From Gnetum montanum (lineage: Eukaryota > Streptophyta > Gnetopsida > Gnetales > Gnetaceae), in assembly GCA_015680685.1 (NCBI GenBank), contig MNCI01026645.1:5867-69866 (forward strand): a DNA stretch of 64,000 bases. The letters run 5' to 3'. The translations under genes and the position numbers were made by a program. Every line of letters begins with the position of its first letter. The stretch's first letter is position 1. Shown one piece after another: positions 33,540-44,971 of this stretch. The notes under the pieces were generated by a model. It was not told the DNA's origin and did not search any database. It saw only the letters and a program-made list of their open reading frames with translations.

Positions 33540-34576
33540 CTTAGATTTATCACTTTTTTCTAAAGAAATCTATTTTGCAGCATTCCAATAATATATGTTG
33601 CTCATCTTCTATAATTTCCAATAGACATAACTAACATATTGTATCTTTATGCAAGTTATTGTTCCATCTTCCTCTTTCAACTCAATGATGGTGTGATCCC
33701 ATTCTTACTCTACTAATTAGTACTCTATATTGGAATTTTTGCATGGAGATATTCCATTTCATAATGCTTGCTACCTCTAATATTTTGCTAATAAAATGAA
33801 TGTTTTTTTTTGTTGTATTCATGCATCATTTTTATATCTTTCTAAAAGTTTCTCTCTAACAAGTTTCCAAGCTTGTTGTAAATTTTTTATTTCATTAATA
33901 TTCTCAATGCCTCTTTTTGTAGCCATAATTGTCCTTCATGAAACTACCCCTGCTATTGAGATTTTTAAATGATCTTTTTTGAGATCTTCTTGCTACTTTT
34001 CTATATTAAGTATAATGTTAATAAAAGTATTGCATATGGGACTTGAGTCTTTGCCTTGAATTTATCCAATAAGAATTGTTTTAAAGCTTTTTGAAAATTC
34101 TTCCATGATTCATGTAAAAGTTGAGCCCCACGCCACACATTCGTAAAGCACTATAGTTTGAACAATTATTTGAAAGAGACAGTTTTGAATTTTTCAAGTC
34201 TAAATATTATGATTACTACCTTTTTTCTTCATTATAGAAAAAAACTTCAATCTATTTGCAGCTTGTTGTGATATATAATGCTTCTACTTATAAGTTTGAG
34301 AACACTCTACCTTCAGATATATATAAGTATCTAGTATCTTAAGTCTTTTATTACTTAGCCAAAAAGTGTAATCTCTATCATTATTTCTATAAATTAGTAC
34401 TTTTAACCATTTTTCTAAATTTTTTATTACTACTACATCATCTACAAAGATTAAAAGTCATATCCATGGTTGTTCCACTTTAATAACATGGTGTGCAAGT
34501 ACCTCTTTAATCTAGTCTTCTAGTCCATCAATAAAAATGCCAAACAAAGTTGGTGAAAGAGGATAGCTTTGCTCTA
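33540..34576 (-). pseudogene. LINE reverse transcriptase, catalytic part and C-terminus
   Basis: Just past the solo LTR, the minus strand reads YPLSPTLFGIFIDGLED and then LLIFVDDVVVIKNLEKWLK (about 34,565-34,400). These are the two hallmark blocks of LINE reverse transcriptase, with FVDD as the catalytic box. The sequence then goes on through a C-terminal region (SWKNFQKALKQFLL near 34,110) of the type seen in plant L1-like elements. Several frame changes are needed to read it. Confidence 0.7.
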
Positions 34577-35712
34577 TGAGGATCGTTGAACTTAGAAAGA
34601 AGGCGAGAGGGAAAGGGTGAATAAGTTCCCCAAAATAAAAAATTCTTTCAAATAAAGCACACATCAAAATTAATGTGCTTTCTCAACTTGGGTATTCTAC
34701 ACTTGAAGAGTAGTTCGCAAGCACACCTCTAGACTTTGTTGCTCTTAAATGTGGTTTGAAGTGTACCACATCCCCTATACAAGCTCTAAGATTTACAATA
34801 GAGTGATTTGACACTATGAATCCAATCAACCTTGCAAGGTCCTGACAAGCTTAGAATGTGGTTTTCATGATCCCAAAACCCTTGTACCTTAAGTTTTTCT
34901 TTAGAGTGTTGTGACACTACACCAACACTTAATCTTGCATGGTCTTGACAAGCTCAAAAAAGATGCCTTCTGATAAGAAGCACATCAACCTTGCAAGGCA
35001 ACCATAGAGAACAACAATCACAAGGAAAGAATGCAAATAAGTTTGCTGATCCTTGCACTTTAAGGTACAATTCGCTTTCACTAATTACAACAAACAAAAG
35101 ATTGTACAATGAGGAACAACAATGATTACTTGATGAATACAATGAAAATACACAATGCTTGTTCTTTTCTCAATGATAATGAAGTCTTCTTATAGTTAAT
35201 ATGTTTTCAAAATCACCTTGAAATCCATGCAACAGCTAGTTAATGGTCACTGAAGACATCTTCTTTGAGATAGAGATGTCTTTCTATAATGGACCTTCAT
35301 TTTGGAAAGATGTTTTCTTCAAGACTGAGACATCTTTCTGCATTAGACCTTTATTCTATAAAGATGTCTTCTTCTCATGAAAGATGTCTTTCTTTGTAGA
35401 AAGACATTTATTATTTTCCAAAGACATCTTCTCTTGTGCTACCTTCAATTTTGCCAAGATATCCTCTTTTTCCTGGAGACATCTTCACTTGATGTTAGAT
35501 GTCTACTATTTCTACAAGACATCTTCTCTAAAAATAATTCTTTAATGCTCAGGCTTCCTTCTACGCTTTGAAGTCTTTGTTCCTTTTCCATGTTCTTAAA
35601 CTTCCACATGCCTTCTTGTCTTAATCCAAGTCCTAAAAACACAAGCACACAAGCACACAAACATCCTTGTGCTCCATTTTTCTTAACATTTTGACATACC
35701 CAAAGGTCAACA
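34577..35712. mobile_element. Solo LTR (1,136 bp) in the LINE, target duplication CTCTA
   Basis: The insertion starts TGAGGATCG and ends GGTCAACA, flanked by CTCTA at 34,572-34,576 and 35,713-35,717. On both sides LINE reverse transcriptase resumes at the expected place in the protein, so the insertion is well bounded. TG...CA ends, a 5-bp duplication and no internal coding domain fit a solo LTR left by recombination. It contains scattered GACATCTT/AAGATGTC-type repeats at about 35,255-35,535. Orientation of the parent element is unknown. Confidence 0.8.
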
Positions 35713-36860
35713 CTCTAGTCGTACATTATTGTAAAACTAACAAGTTATGTAGTTTCATCTTTTAATTTGAAAATTATTTTTTTGTATAGGTTTTAGGTTG
35801 CGTTAAGTAAACTAAAATCAACTTTAAGTTTGATAAGCCTACTCCATAATTTTTTTTCACAATAGAGTCAAATGCTTTAGTAAAATCTACAAAACAAATA
35901 AATATTTTACCTTGTTTTCCCTTGTTCAATGTAATATCTAAGAGTAACCAAATGATCTTACTAGATTATATTTTGTTTTGAATTCTTATGAAACAACATG
36001 TAACTTATTTCAATCTACTCATAATCCAAATTTTTTCTTCAAAATTATACCTAAAAATTTTACAAACGAGTTATTGATCATGATTAACTTATTATTAATT
36101 AAATCTAATTTCTCTCCTTATTTAAAAAGCATAATATCTCTACTAATCATCCACTATCTAGTATAAGCATTTTGAAGTCCATTAAACATTTTTCAAATCT
36201 CTCTATAAATTACCTTTCCTCTATATTTTAATTTATCTACATACAATCTTTCTCAATCTACACCTTTTTAGAAGCTAAATTCTTAATTTCCTCTATTAAT
36301 TCATCATACATAAGTTGTAAAATAGTTGGGAGCATGCAATTTGTTATGGTATTTTTCTCATCATAAAATTATTTTTCATAGAACCCTTTTATCTTTGCAA
36401 ACAAAATATAATTTTATGGAGAAACTTTATTTCTAGAAAGTTCCCAAAAATTTCATGGATATTTTTTTATCATTTTCATTATATTATTTTGATGCTTTGT
36501 TAGAAATTTATTTTTTCTTTAAAAGTAATTTCATATAGTTCTTTTTCAAATTTTTTTTATTGCATGAATTTTTAAGAGCTAACGTTGCTTGAAGATATTG
36601 TTCACCAAAAAACTTCTTCTTACCCATAAACTTCTATTACATAGGAATTTTTTTTATAGCCTTTAGTAATATGACTTGAAAAAAATCTTTAGACTTTTTT
36701 TTTTTGATTTAAACAAATTTTGCACCTCTTACTAGAAAGATACTCTATTTGCAACTATAATACATGTTCTTATTCTTTAGCATTACTTATAATTAAAATA
36801 CATTTCTTATATGGAAAATTATAGAAAATGGTATGGAAATTCTATTAATTTATGAACTTG
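35713..36860 (-). pseudogene. LINE reverse transcriptase, N-terminal part
   Basis: Minus-strand reading gives MYDELIEEIKNLASKK (about 36,330-36,280), then MLFK, stop, GEKLDLINNKLIMINNSFVK and LGIILKKKF, then GKIFICFVDFTKAFDSI (about 35,925-35,870), the FVDF block that binds magnesium with the FVDD box. Upstream, about 36,860-36,350, weaker similarity to the LINE linker is seen (KGFYEK, FYDEKNTITN). It is interrupted by the solo LTR within the next block. Confidence 0.7.
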
Positions 36861-37410
36861 TGTGACATCTTGTCCCTAGATATCATGGCAAACATCAAAT
36901 ATACAATATATTAGACATTATGTGTATGAAGAAAATACACCAAATGCGAAATATATGTGTTATTCGACATTATGTATAAAGGAAATAATAGAAAAAATGA
37001 AAAAAGAGAAATACAAGGATGCTTTATTGATATGGAAAAGTGTATCCTGATCATGCTTTGAGAGTGTTTCTTTGGGTTTTCTTCCTTTGACATCTATCCC
37101 TTAGGGGCAATCCAGCATTGCCACCATGGTTAGGCCTATAACTCAACCAAAAGGGATGGCCAATCCACTTCTTGGCCTACTTCACCTGGCTTCCTATGAC
37201 TTGCCTATACTAGCTTTCCCACTCCATGTCGAGATGACCTCTAACATTGGGTATAAATGTCTTAGGTCAAACCCCGAAAGGTTACCTTAAGAGACACGTC
37301 CGTTATTACAACATGCCCTTTCAGGTCTTGTTAAGATAAAAATAACACTTTTTATGAAGAGACACCATTTTCACTAGGCAATAACATCATTTGGGAATGG
37401 GAATATGACA
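36861..37410 (-). repeat. 3' LTR of the cargo-carrying element
   Basis: Starts TGTGACATCT on plus and ends GGGAATATGACA. Long matched blocks with the other LTR include TTAGACATTATGTGTAT, ATGTGTTATTCGACATTATG, ACCACCATGGTTAGGCCTAT-like and TTACAACATGCCCTTT. The two LTRs differ at many bases, so the insertion is old. Confidence 0.8.
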
Positions 37411-37859
37411 ATCTACCCACCTTAGGTTCTATTTTTCCTCAAATGAGTCCACATTCTCTATCTTTTTCCAGCTCGAATGCATCCTTACATGATTCTATGC
37501 TCCAATAATTTGATTTCTCCTTTGAAGTTGAAGTTGTTTCTTGCTTATTTTGTAAAAAAAATATATGTGAGAAAAATATATGGAAATATAAAATATTACT
37601 TTCTTGATACTTTATTTTCTAAGATAATGACAAAGGTGAATTAAAGACTTATTAAATACGAATCACTAGTCTTGACCAAGATCACACAAAGTGTAACTTA
37701 GATATGCTTACCTAAGTGAAGGTAGGGAAAATTCTTTATCCCCTATCCTTATTATCATAGATATTTTACTTATCTAATTGAAATATAAATTAAACAATGT
37801 ATAAAATAATAAGATTAATCAAATAAAAGTATGAGTGATATACTTTTTGATCTTGATCA

Positions 37860-38990
37860 ACCTTACGAATTGATGAGAGTAATTATGATTCCACCATAGG
37901 TGGTATGTGATCGGATGGTCTTGTTCGGGATGACAAGGCTTGATCTTGATTCTTCTCAACTTCTTCTTTAGAAATCAACTCTAGTAAACTTGGTAACTTG
38001 AAAAAATCAAGCATCGTAACAAATATAATCCAAAGTCCTAATGAAGAATGTTGTTAACCCATCTTCATTAATCATAGTAGAGTAATTGGTAAACTGTGGT
38101 TCTTGATTAGTATTATTCATAACATCATTTATTCCTAAATTCTAGAATTTGATTTATCTACTAAAGATTCAAAATAAGCAACATATTCCCTAGCCAATGA
38201 AATTGCATGCTAAATAGATGAAAACATCTTCTTCAAGTTCGGTTCATCTTCCAAATATTTCTTTACAGATCCATATTTGAAGAATAGATAAATGCTATTT
38301 TCAAATTTTGCATTGAAGTCTCCACAAAGAATAAATAGAATTGGATCAGTATAACTTAGTAATAAGTTATTCTTCAAACCTTTTTCTATTTGCTTAATCA
38401 AATATGCTACTTGACATAGTCTAACATCTGAACATGTTGGTTTGGTAATCAAATGTGTGTTAACCATGCATACACATCTTCTTGATAGATGAACTTTTAG
38501 AATAATTGTTAGGGCTATGTGATTTTTCCAAAATATTAACTATTTGTTCTTGTCCATCTCTTGAAGTTTTGGAATTTCAAAAATCATATTTTATAAACTC
38601 CATTCAAATCTTTGTACCAATTCAAACTTGGCTTCTTTGTAAAAGATCACACAACCATCCATGTTGTGATCTTTGCAATATGCTAATTTTTATGGCTCAA
38701 AAGAAGAACTCCCATAAGAACCTTTTCACTTATAAATACCTATGTATCCCATCTTTTCCAAATATGGTTTTAATTTTTATAGAAATTTCCATGGAAAAAA
38801 TTCTTGTAAGCACAAGACATTTGCATCCAAATCTTGTAATTCTACTAAAATGCATTGATATCAATATTCATGCCAATCTAAGGCCCATGATGGACACAGT
38901 AGATATTGTTTCTCACTCACTAGGGATCTTTCAAGCATGTTGTATGTTGCAATTTTCATTCTCATTCTTGGATTCTTTTCTAAATCATTT
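37860..38990 (-). pseudogene. CCR4-type (deadenylase/EEP nuclease) processed pseudogene
   Basis: The minus strand encodes, in order, a decayed exo/endonuclease-phosphatase domain of the CCR4 family, which in cells shortens mRNA poly(A) tails as part of CCR4-NOT. Seen: KIATYNMLERSLVSEKQY with CPSWALDWHEY (about 38,965-38,870), LQDLDANVLCLQEFF (about 38,850; LQE holds a metal-binding Glu), LEKMGYIGIYK, MDGCVIFYKEAKFELVQRFE (about 38,660-38,605), VNTHLITKPTCSDVRLCQVA (38,464-38,405), FILCGDFNAKFENSIYLFFK (about 38,335-38,280), and a C-terminal TTFFIRTLDYICYDA (about 38,020). Stops and frameshifts make it inactive, and the last catalytic His is not clearly kept. Segments run on without introns over 1.1 kb, so it derives from mRNA. 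It lies in the same orientation as the host element. LINE endonuclease was considered, but the CPSWALDW and THLITKPTCSDVRL blocks fit CCR4. Confidence 0.7.
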
Positions 38991-40250
38991 CTCTTCATGA
39001 GTATCATACTTCTTTTCGAAATGAGATTTTGAATCTCCATGTTTTTGCCGTATGTTTTGATTGCAAGATGGATTAATATACCCTTTTCTTCTTAATGGTT
39101 GAAGATTATTCTGTTTATTCAACTAATTCTCCAACTAATACATCAACTAATTCAGTAACTAATAATCAGATAATACTAATATAGCAAATGATTCTCTAAC
39201 TAATTTAACTACATTATCAAATTTTATTATTACATTATCTAATTTTAGTAATATTTAAAGACGTCATATAATTTTAGTAATATGTAATTATATAATCTAA
39301 TTCTTGATGCCCTTTCTACCTCCATTAAGAACACTAACTCTAACAATGTAACTAATGACATGCCATAGTGATCTTAAGACTATCTGCAAGGGTTATGTAC
39401 TAAATCTTAAAGCCTAAAAGGTTGAATTTATGATATCATTGAATTATTAAGTGCCAAGATGATAAACCTAACCTCATCATTAGGTTTAGAAAGGTGAAGA
39501 ATGTTGCAAATGACTATTCATATGTTGAAAAAGAACATCATATGCTCAAGTTATGTCGAAACTATATTGGCCAAGGAGTAGAAACTAATTTTTCGGGTTT
39601 CTTGGGATGCATCTAACTTTACCACTGTGTCCAAAAAGTTGAAAAATATAGGAAATGACTATTTTTTTTCTCAAAAAGGGCTTTAAAAATTAGAAGTTAT
39701 GGTTTCTAGAGTTTAAGACCATTGGCACAAAAAATGAGACTTCTCAAGAGGTCATCCATTCTAGTTCTACTCCACAGCAAGCATGCTTAATTGTGGAACT
39801 TTTGTCTTTTTTGCTACCAGTGCATCAAATTCTAATTGTGGAAACTATTTCTACACATAAATTTTTTAAATTAACTATTTGATGATGGAAATTTGAATTT
39901 TCCATTAATTGATGAAAATTTCAATTTTGTCGTTAGTTGATAGGCAATTCAAAATTTTTCATCAGCTAACGAAGATTTTTCCATTACATTTCAATGGCAA
40001 CAATGGTTGCAGTGGTGCACCGATGGTGGCCTAGGTGGTTGCTAGGCAACTTCAAGAGCAGGTTGATGGCTAGGATGGCAAATAGTGATGTGTGTTGGAG
40101 ACCTACCCTCGGTGGTGGGCAACCCCATGGGGAAGGAGCTCTTGCATCGATAGTGCCAACAAGGGTGGTGAAAGAAGTGCTGGCAACAAATGCATAGAGC
40201 AAAGTAATGGGTGGAAGAGTGTAGAGTGGCTATGAAAAAGGTAGTTGTAG
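38991..40250. other. Internal region of the cargo-carrying element, no recognised gene
   Basis: No retroelement domain in either strand. A repeated CAACTAAT-type stretch lies at about 39,118-39,165, and AATTTTCCATTAATTGATGAAAATT-like short inverted repeats at about 39,895-39,970. Confidence 0.5.
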
Positions 40251-40251
40251 G

Positions 40252-40700
40252 GCTATGTGACCCTTTCATGGGCATGCACTAACCTTCTCAAGGCTTGTGT
40301 GACCCTCCTCACAACCTATGTGGCCCATCTTAGGGCTTGCGTGGCCTTCTTATGGCATTGCATAGCTTTTCTCAAGACCTGCATGGCTCCTTGACTAGGC
40401 CTATATGACTTTAGCATGTTTTGTGGTGTTTGAAAAGGTAGTTTCTAGCGACATTCAGAGAGGCCATTTGTGGTAGTATGAGAGGTGGTTTATGGTAGTG
40501 CGAGAGGGAGTTTGTGGTGGTGCGGGAGGTGGTTTATGGCAGTGCATGAGGCGGTTTGTGGTGCAAGAGGTGGTTTATGGTGGTGCAAGATGTGGTTTGT
40601 GGCAACATGGGAGGCAAGTTATGGTAGTGTGAGAGGTGGTTTGTAGTGGCGTGGGAAGTAATTTATGACAACTTAGGAGGTGGTTTATGGCAGTCCCAAT
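40252..40700. repeat. Two adjacent degenerate minisatellites with about 22-bp period
   Basis: From about 40,252 to 40,430 units of 21-22 bp repeat the theme CTTGTGTGACC...TT. From 40,464 to 40,695 about ten 22-bp units follow the theme GGTTTATGG(T/C)(A/G)GTG(C/T)GAGAGGT. Neither period is divisible by three, so the open frames here are not genes. The area is clearly GC-richer than its surroundings. Confidence 0.75.
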
Positions 40701-42273
40701 GGGTAGTAGTGGGATAGTCAACGGTGGTTTCCAAAAATGTGATGAGGGTTTCTATAGACTGCAGGTGCAGGTTATTGTAGTACGTGGTAGAGTGTAATCT
40801 AGGGCATAGCAAAGGTAGTGCTCTAGGGCAATGGTTGCAGAGGGATGTGTGCTTGAGGTCATGAGGTGGATACCACAACAAAATTCATGACGTAGTGATG
40901 ACATTAGTTTAGGTAGCAACAACATGTCTGGCGATAGTAAGTTGGAGCATTATGTTAGCCAATGTGTTGTGGTAGCCTTGTCTAGCTATTGTGGCCTGCA
41001 AGGTTAGTGCCATTATAGGTCTTATGTAGCCTATAGGCCCTGCATGTTCCTCCCTTACAAAGCTGGCATGAACTACAAGGCCTGTGTAGCTCTTGCTAAT
41101 GCAATCTTCTAGGTTAACGCAACTTGCAAATTTTATTTTATTTTATTTTCTAATTTTTTATTATTTATTTATTTATTTATTAAATAATTTACATTTTATT
41201 ATTTTTATTTTATCTTTTAAAAATAAAAGTAAGTTAAGGCATGAGGTCAAACCCACGACCCCCCAATCATTTTTTAATAAATAATAATATTTTTATTTAT
41301 ATTATTATTTTTATTTTTATTTAATTAAAAGTATTTTGGGGTGTGGGATTGAACCAGTGACCTACCACTCAATAAGAATTTTAGAGATTCTTTTTTTAAA
41401 TAATAAATTATTATTATTATTATTATATTCCACCTTGCCTTGATCATTAACGTGGTGGTTAGGCTAATGACAAGGTAGGGATTTAGTATGGGTAAATAGA
41501 AATTCCAAGTTGATTTTTGGCCGTAAAATTTTGATATTCTTTTGGTTAAAATAATTAAATAGTAAATTAATAAATTAATATTATTTTAATGCACGTATAC
41601 AAGAATATTTAAACATCAATATCTCTAAAACCATAAGTCTAATCAAGACAAAATTTGTACCATTGGAATCATCTTAACAAGCACTACATGTTGGACATAG
41701 TCTTAGGGTTCAAAAATGAATTTAAAATTTTAGGAATTAGAATATCAATAATAGCTTGTTTTGTTAAATTAACATTTCTAGGCTAATGTATGGTAACTTA
41801 AGGTGTTTTAGATTACTTGGATAGTGAATTTTAGCAAAAAAAGATCAATTTAGGCCATGGTTACCAACTTTCTTGAAAGAAATTTAACAATGACCCTAAT
41901 CAATTAATAATTATGGTATTAAGATGGGTAAGAGTTACCTAGACCAGTGTATCATTATCTTATGAACATCTCTTGTAATTGATAAATTTTGATGAGGTAT
42001 GATCAAATCTTTGTCAATTAATGATATCCATGAAAGAATTTTGTTGGTGGGATCTATGTCTTTTTATAGATATCTAATCCATTGTTTATAAAATTAATGG
42101 AATAGTATCTTCTAGCTTACATCACAGACATATGGTGCATCCACATATGGTGCATCTAGTGATGATCAATGACCTTCCATGTGTTGTGGCTTCAAGATTC
42201 ATTATCAAGTTCATGTTATAGTTAGCCCATCATTCTCAATGGCCCTTGGGTCATGATTTGCTTCAATATCAAT
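40701..42273. other. Internal region of the cargo-carrying element, 5' part
   Basis: No coding domain found. 41,130-41,430 is low-complexity (TTTA and TTA repeats) enclosing two tRNA B-box-like words on the minus strand. The last bases before 42,274 hold the primer-binding-site remnant. Confidence 0.5.
42260..42271 (-). promoter_or_regulatory. Primer binding site remnant
   Basis: Minus-strand TGATATTGAAGC lies two bases inside the LTR. It differs from the copia element's site in this window (TGGTATCGAAGC) by two transitions, and from TGGTATCAGAGC by four. This sets the element orientation. Confidence 0.5.
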
Positions 42274-42824
42274 TGTGACATCCCGTCCCTGGATGTCATG
42301 GAAAACATCAAATATATTATATATTAGACATTATGTGTATAAAGAAAATATACCAAATGCAAAATATATGTGTTATTCGACATTATGTATAGAGGAAATA
42401 ATACAAAAAACTATAGAGAGATAAATAAAAGGATTCTTCATTGATATGCAAAACTGTATTTGGATCATGATCTAAAAGTGTTCCTTGGGGTTTTCTTCCT
42501 TTGGCATCTATCCCTTAGAGACAATCCAACACTACCACCATGGTTAGGCCTATAACCCAACCGAAAGGAATGGCCAGTCCAGTTCCTATTTTGCTTCACC
42601 CATCTTCCCATGGCTTGCCTGTACTAGCTTTGCCACTCCATGTCAACATGACCTCTTATCCCAGGTATAAATGCCTTAGGTCAAAACCCCAAAGGTTACC
42701 TTAAGAGACACATCCATTATTACAACATGCCCTTTTGGGTCTTGTTAAGATTACAATAACACTTGTTATGAAGAGGCACCATTTTCATTAGGTAGCAATA
42801 TCATTTGGGAATGGGTATGTGACA
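42274..42824 (-). repeat. 5' LTR of the cargo-carrying element
   Basis: Plus strand starts TGTGACATCCCGTCCC and ends GGGTATGTGACA. On the element's own strand it begins TGTCACATACCC and ends GATGTCACA. Partner is 36,861-37,410. Confidence 0.8.
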
Positions 42825-43470
42825 ATTTGAAAGTCAATGGTTCCTAGTGCATTTTGAGATATGCTTAGTTGTAAATGAATACATGAACATATTTCTTTTT
42901 CTTCAACTTAAATCTTGAACTTGAAGGAAATTTTTGAGTTTTAATTAAAATGATGATAAGATCAAGGCCTTGTTCCTATTCTAATATGTGCTTTATTGTT
43001 TGATTTTTTTCAGTATCCTCTCATGTTCTATCCCCTCCAGTCCTACTTTGACCATAATCTTACATATTTCTCCACCCTTGATTATGCTACCACTCTAAAA
43101 TATTAATTTACTTAGATCTATTCCTTGCATTAAAGTCATTACATATATAGACTTTACCTTTTCATTTAATTTTCACTATGTCTCATCCTAAGTATAGAAA
43201 GGGTTATTGTTTTAATAAATCTCACTTTGCATACTATGTTGCATCCTATGATGAAAATGATAAAAAGCAATGAATATAGAGCATTTTCTCTTAATAACCT
43301 ATTACCAAATATATTATTTATGCTCATCAATCTTATCCACCTTAATCAACTTTTGAAGCTTTTTGAAAATACAAGTTAATCCTCATGATGGCCTTCCCCA
43401 TTTATGAGATCTAACACTTACTACCTTTATTCTACTAAAAGTAGGAAGATCAAAATTTTCATAATATTTC
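42825..43470 (-). pseudogene. LINE endonuclease (APE type) fragment
   Basis: On the minus strand a block NNNPFYT, stop, DET is followed by a DFNARNRSK motif (plus about 43,113-43,138), the GDFNAR signature of LINE endonucleases with one base lost before it. Farther upstream, near 43,435-43,395, a SVRSHKWGRPS stretch resembles the preceding GRGGG region. This lies directly beyond the LTR element and fits as the N-terminal side of the LINE whose reverse transcriptase is at 36,860-33,540. Confidence 0.55.
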
Positions 43471-44358
43471 ATAATCTTTCTCTTTCCAAGTGTTAACTCC
43501 TCCAAAAATATCATTTTTTTTTGAAAAGCTCAATATTATATAGTGTATTCAATTTAGTGGCAACACCACCATCTTTATTCATAAATCCATAGTGCAACAT
43601 GTTCAGGAATTTTTTAAAAATCTCCTATCTTTAATTATTAAAATATACTTAACATTTAGAAAAGCTATTTTACTTTCTACTCTTCAAGCTTTTAATTTTT
43701 TCCTTTCTTATGTCTTCTTTGCAAGCTCTTTTTTTGTGAGATCTTTATTTATCTATTTTTTTTCTCTATTCAAGTTACTATGATAACATGAAGTGGTTTA
43801 TCATCTTTGAATCTTGTGGAATAAGTATCCAAGAATGTATCAAATAAGATGTATAGGTGCATCATTTTTGTTATAATATCATGACAACATTTTTCAAATT
43901 ATCTTTTTCCTTTCGACCTCCTAGAAATGCTAGTAAACTAGAGGTTTTTATTTCTTTTTCATTTTTCTTCTTGTTCCCTCACTAAATTGCACAAATCTTC
44001 AACACATTGAGGTATTTTTTCAACAATGGTTTATTGCTTTACAGTTATATCATATATAGTTTCTTGATTTTAATTTAAAGTTTGAAGTTTTACTATTATT
44101 TTTTGCTTTGTAATTTATTCTATTATCATCTATTGTTATGTCATCATAGCTTCTAGTTGATCATAGATTATCTCTTACTTTGCAACTATAATGTTCATGG
44201 TATGAACAAGATTTTCAAAGTTATTATTATTTTGATCCATCACTATAATTTGTTCTCTCATTAGCATCTTTTATTTTTTTTCAATATTTCCTTCTATTCC
44301 TACATCCATCTAGACACCATTTCTTGATTTTGAATAATTGTTTCCTACCTATCTGTAA
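43471..44358. other. No recognisable feature (possibly more LINE)
   Basis: AT-rich. A 63-codon open stretch at 43,592-43,783 is not supported by any domain. Confidence 0.4.
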
Positions 44359-44971
44359 NNNNNNNNNNNNNNNNNNNNNNNNNNNNNNNNNNNNNNNNNN
44401 NNNNNNNNNNNNNNNNNNNNNNNNNNNNNNNNNNNNNNNNNNNNNNNNNNNNNNNNNNNNNNNNNNNNNNNNNNNNNNNNNNNNNNNNNNNNNNNNNNNN
44501 NNNNNNNNNNNNNNNNNNNNNNNNNNNNNNNNNNNNNNNNNNNNNNNNNNNNNNNNNNNNNNNNNNNNNNNNNNNNNNNNNNNNNNNNNNNNNNNNNNNN
44601 NNNNNNNNNNNNNNNNNNNNNNNNNNNNNNNNNNNNNNNNNNNNNNNNNNNNNNNNNNNNNNNNNNNNNNNNNNNNNNNNNNNNNNNNNNNNNNNNNNNN
44701 NNNNNNNNNNNNNNNNNNNNNNNNNNNNNNNNNNNNNNNNNNNNNNNNNNNNNNNNNNNNNNNNNNNNNNNNNNNNNNNNNNNNNNNNNNNNNNNNNNNN
44801 NNNNNNNNNNNNNNNNNNNNNNNNNNNNNNNNNNNNNNNNNNNNNNNNNNNNNNNNNNNNNNNNNNNNNNNNNNNNNNNNNNNNNNNNNNNNNNNNNNNN
44901 NNNNNNNNNNNNNNNNNNNNNNNNNNNNNNNNNNNNNNNNNNNNNNNNNNNNNNNNNNNNNNNNNNNNNNN
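44359..44971. other. Assembly gap (613 N)
   Basis: Unknown bases; any open frame across it is an artefact. Confidence 1.

Larger units (their letters stand above)
36861..42824 (-). mobile_element. Non-autonomous LTR retrotransposon carrying a CCR4-type pseudogene
   Basis: Two 550-bp direct repeats (36,861-37,410 and 42,274-42,824) with TG...CA ends enclose 4.86 kb. Flanks ACTTG (36,856-36,860) and ATTTG (42,825-42,829) differ by one C-to-T, fitting a target duplication. Minus orientation is shown by a primer-site-like TGATATTGAAGC two bases inside the right LTR (plus 42,260-42,271) and a purine-rich tract reading CCTAAGGTGGGTAGAT against the left LTR (plus 37,411-37,426). I find no gag, protease, reverse transcriptase or integrase inside. 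Contents: an intronless CCR4-type nuclease remnant and GC-richer minisatellites. Flanking LINE sequence supports that it inserted in a LINE. Confidence 0.7.
33540..43470 (-). mobile_element. LINE (non-LTR retrotransposon), minus strand, with two nested insertions
   Basis: Three minus-strand pieces belong together in order: endonuclease (about 43,470-42,825), first part of reverse transcriptase (36,860-35,713), and second part with the C-terminus (34,576-33,540). Between them sit the LTR element 36,861-42,824 and the solo LTR 34,577-35,712, both flanked by short target duplications. Removing them leaves about 2.8 kb of LINE. All pieces carry frameshifts and stops. No poly(A) tail could be identified at the low-coordinate end. 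Confidence 0.7.

Noticed and set aside
38506-39000. 164-codon plus-strand open frame
   Set aside because: Antisense of the CCR4-type remnant; low-complexity residues and no domain.
39984-40881. Several open frames in the GC-rich minisatellite area
   Set aside because: The period of about 22 bases is not coding-like, and frames open on both strands.
41225-41375. Two tRNA B-box-like words on the minus strand (GGTTTGACC, GGTTCAATCCC)
   Set aside because: No A box at proper spacing; surrounded by simple repeats, so not called as SINE or tRNA.
36861-42824. Two independent solo LTRs instead of one element
   Set aside because: Outer flanks match as a target duplication with one transition, inner edges show primer-site and purine-tract remnants, and LINE parts flank the whole; kept as one element with moderate confidence.
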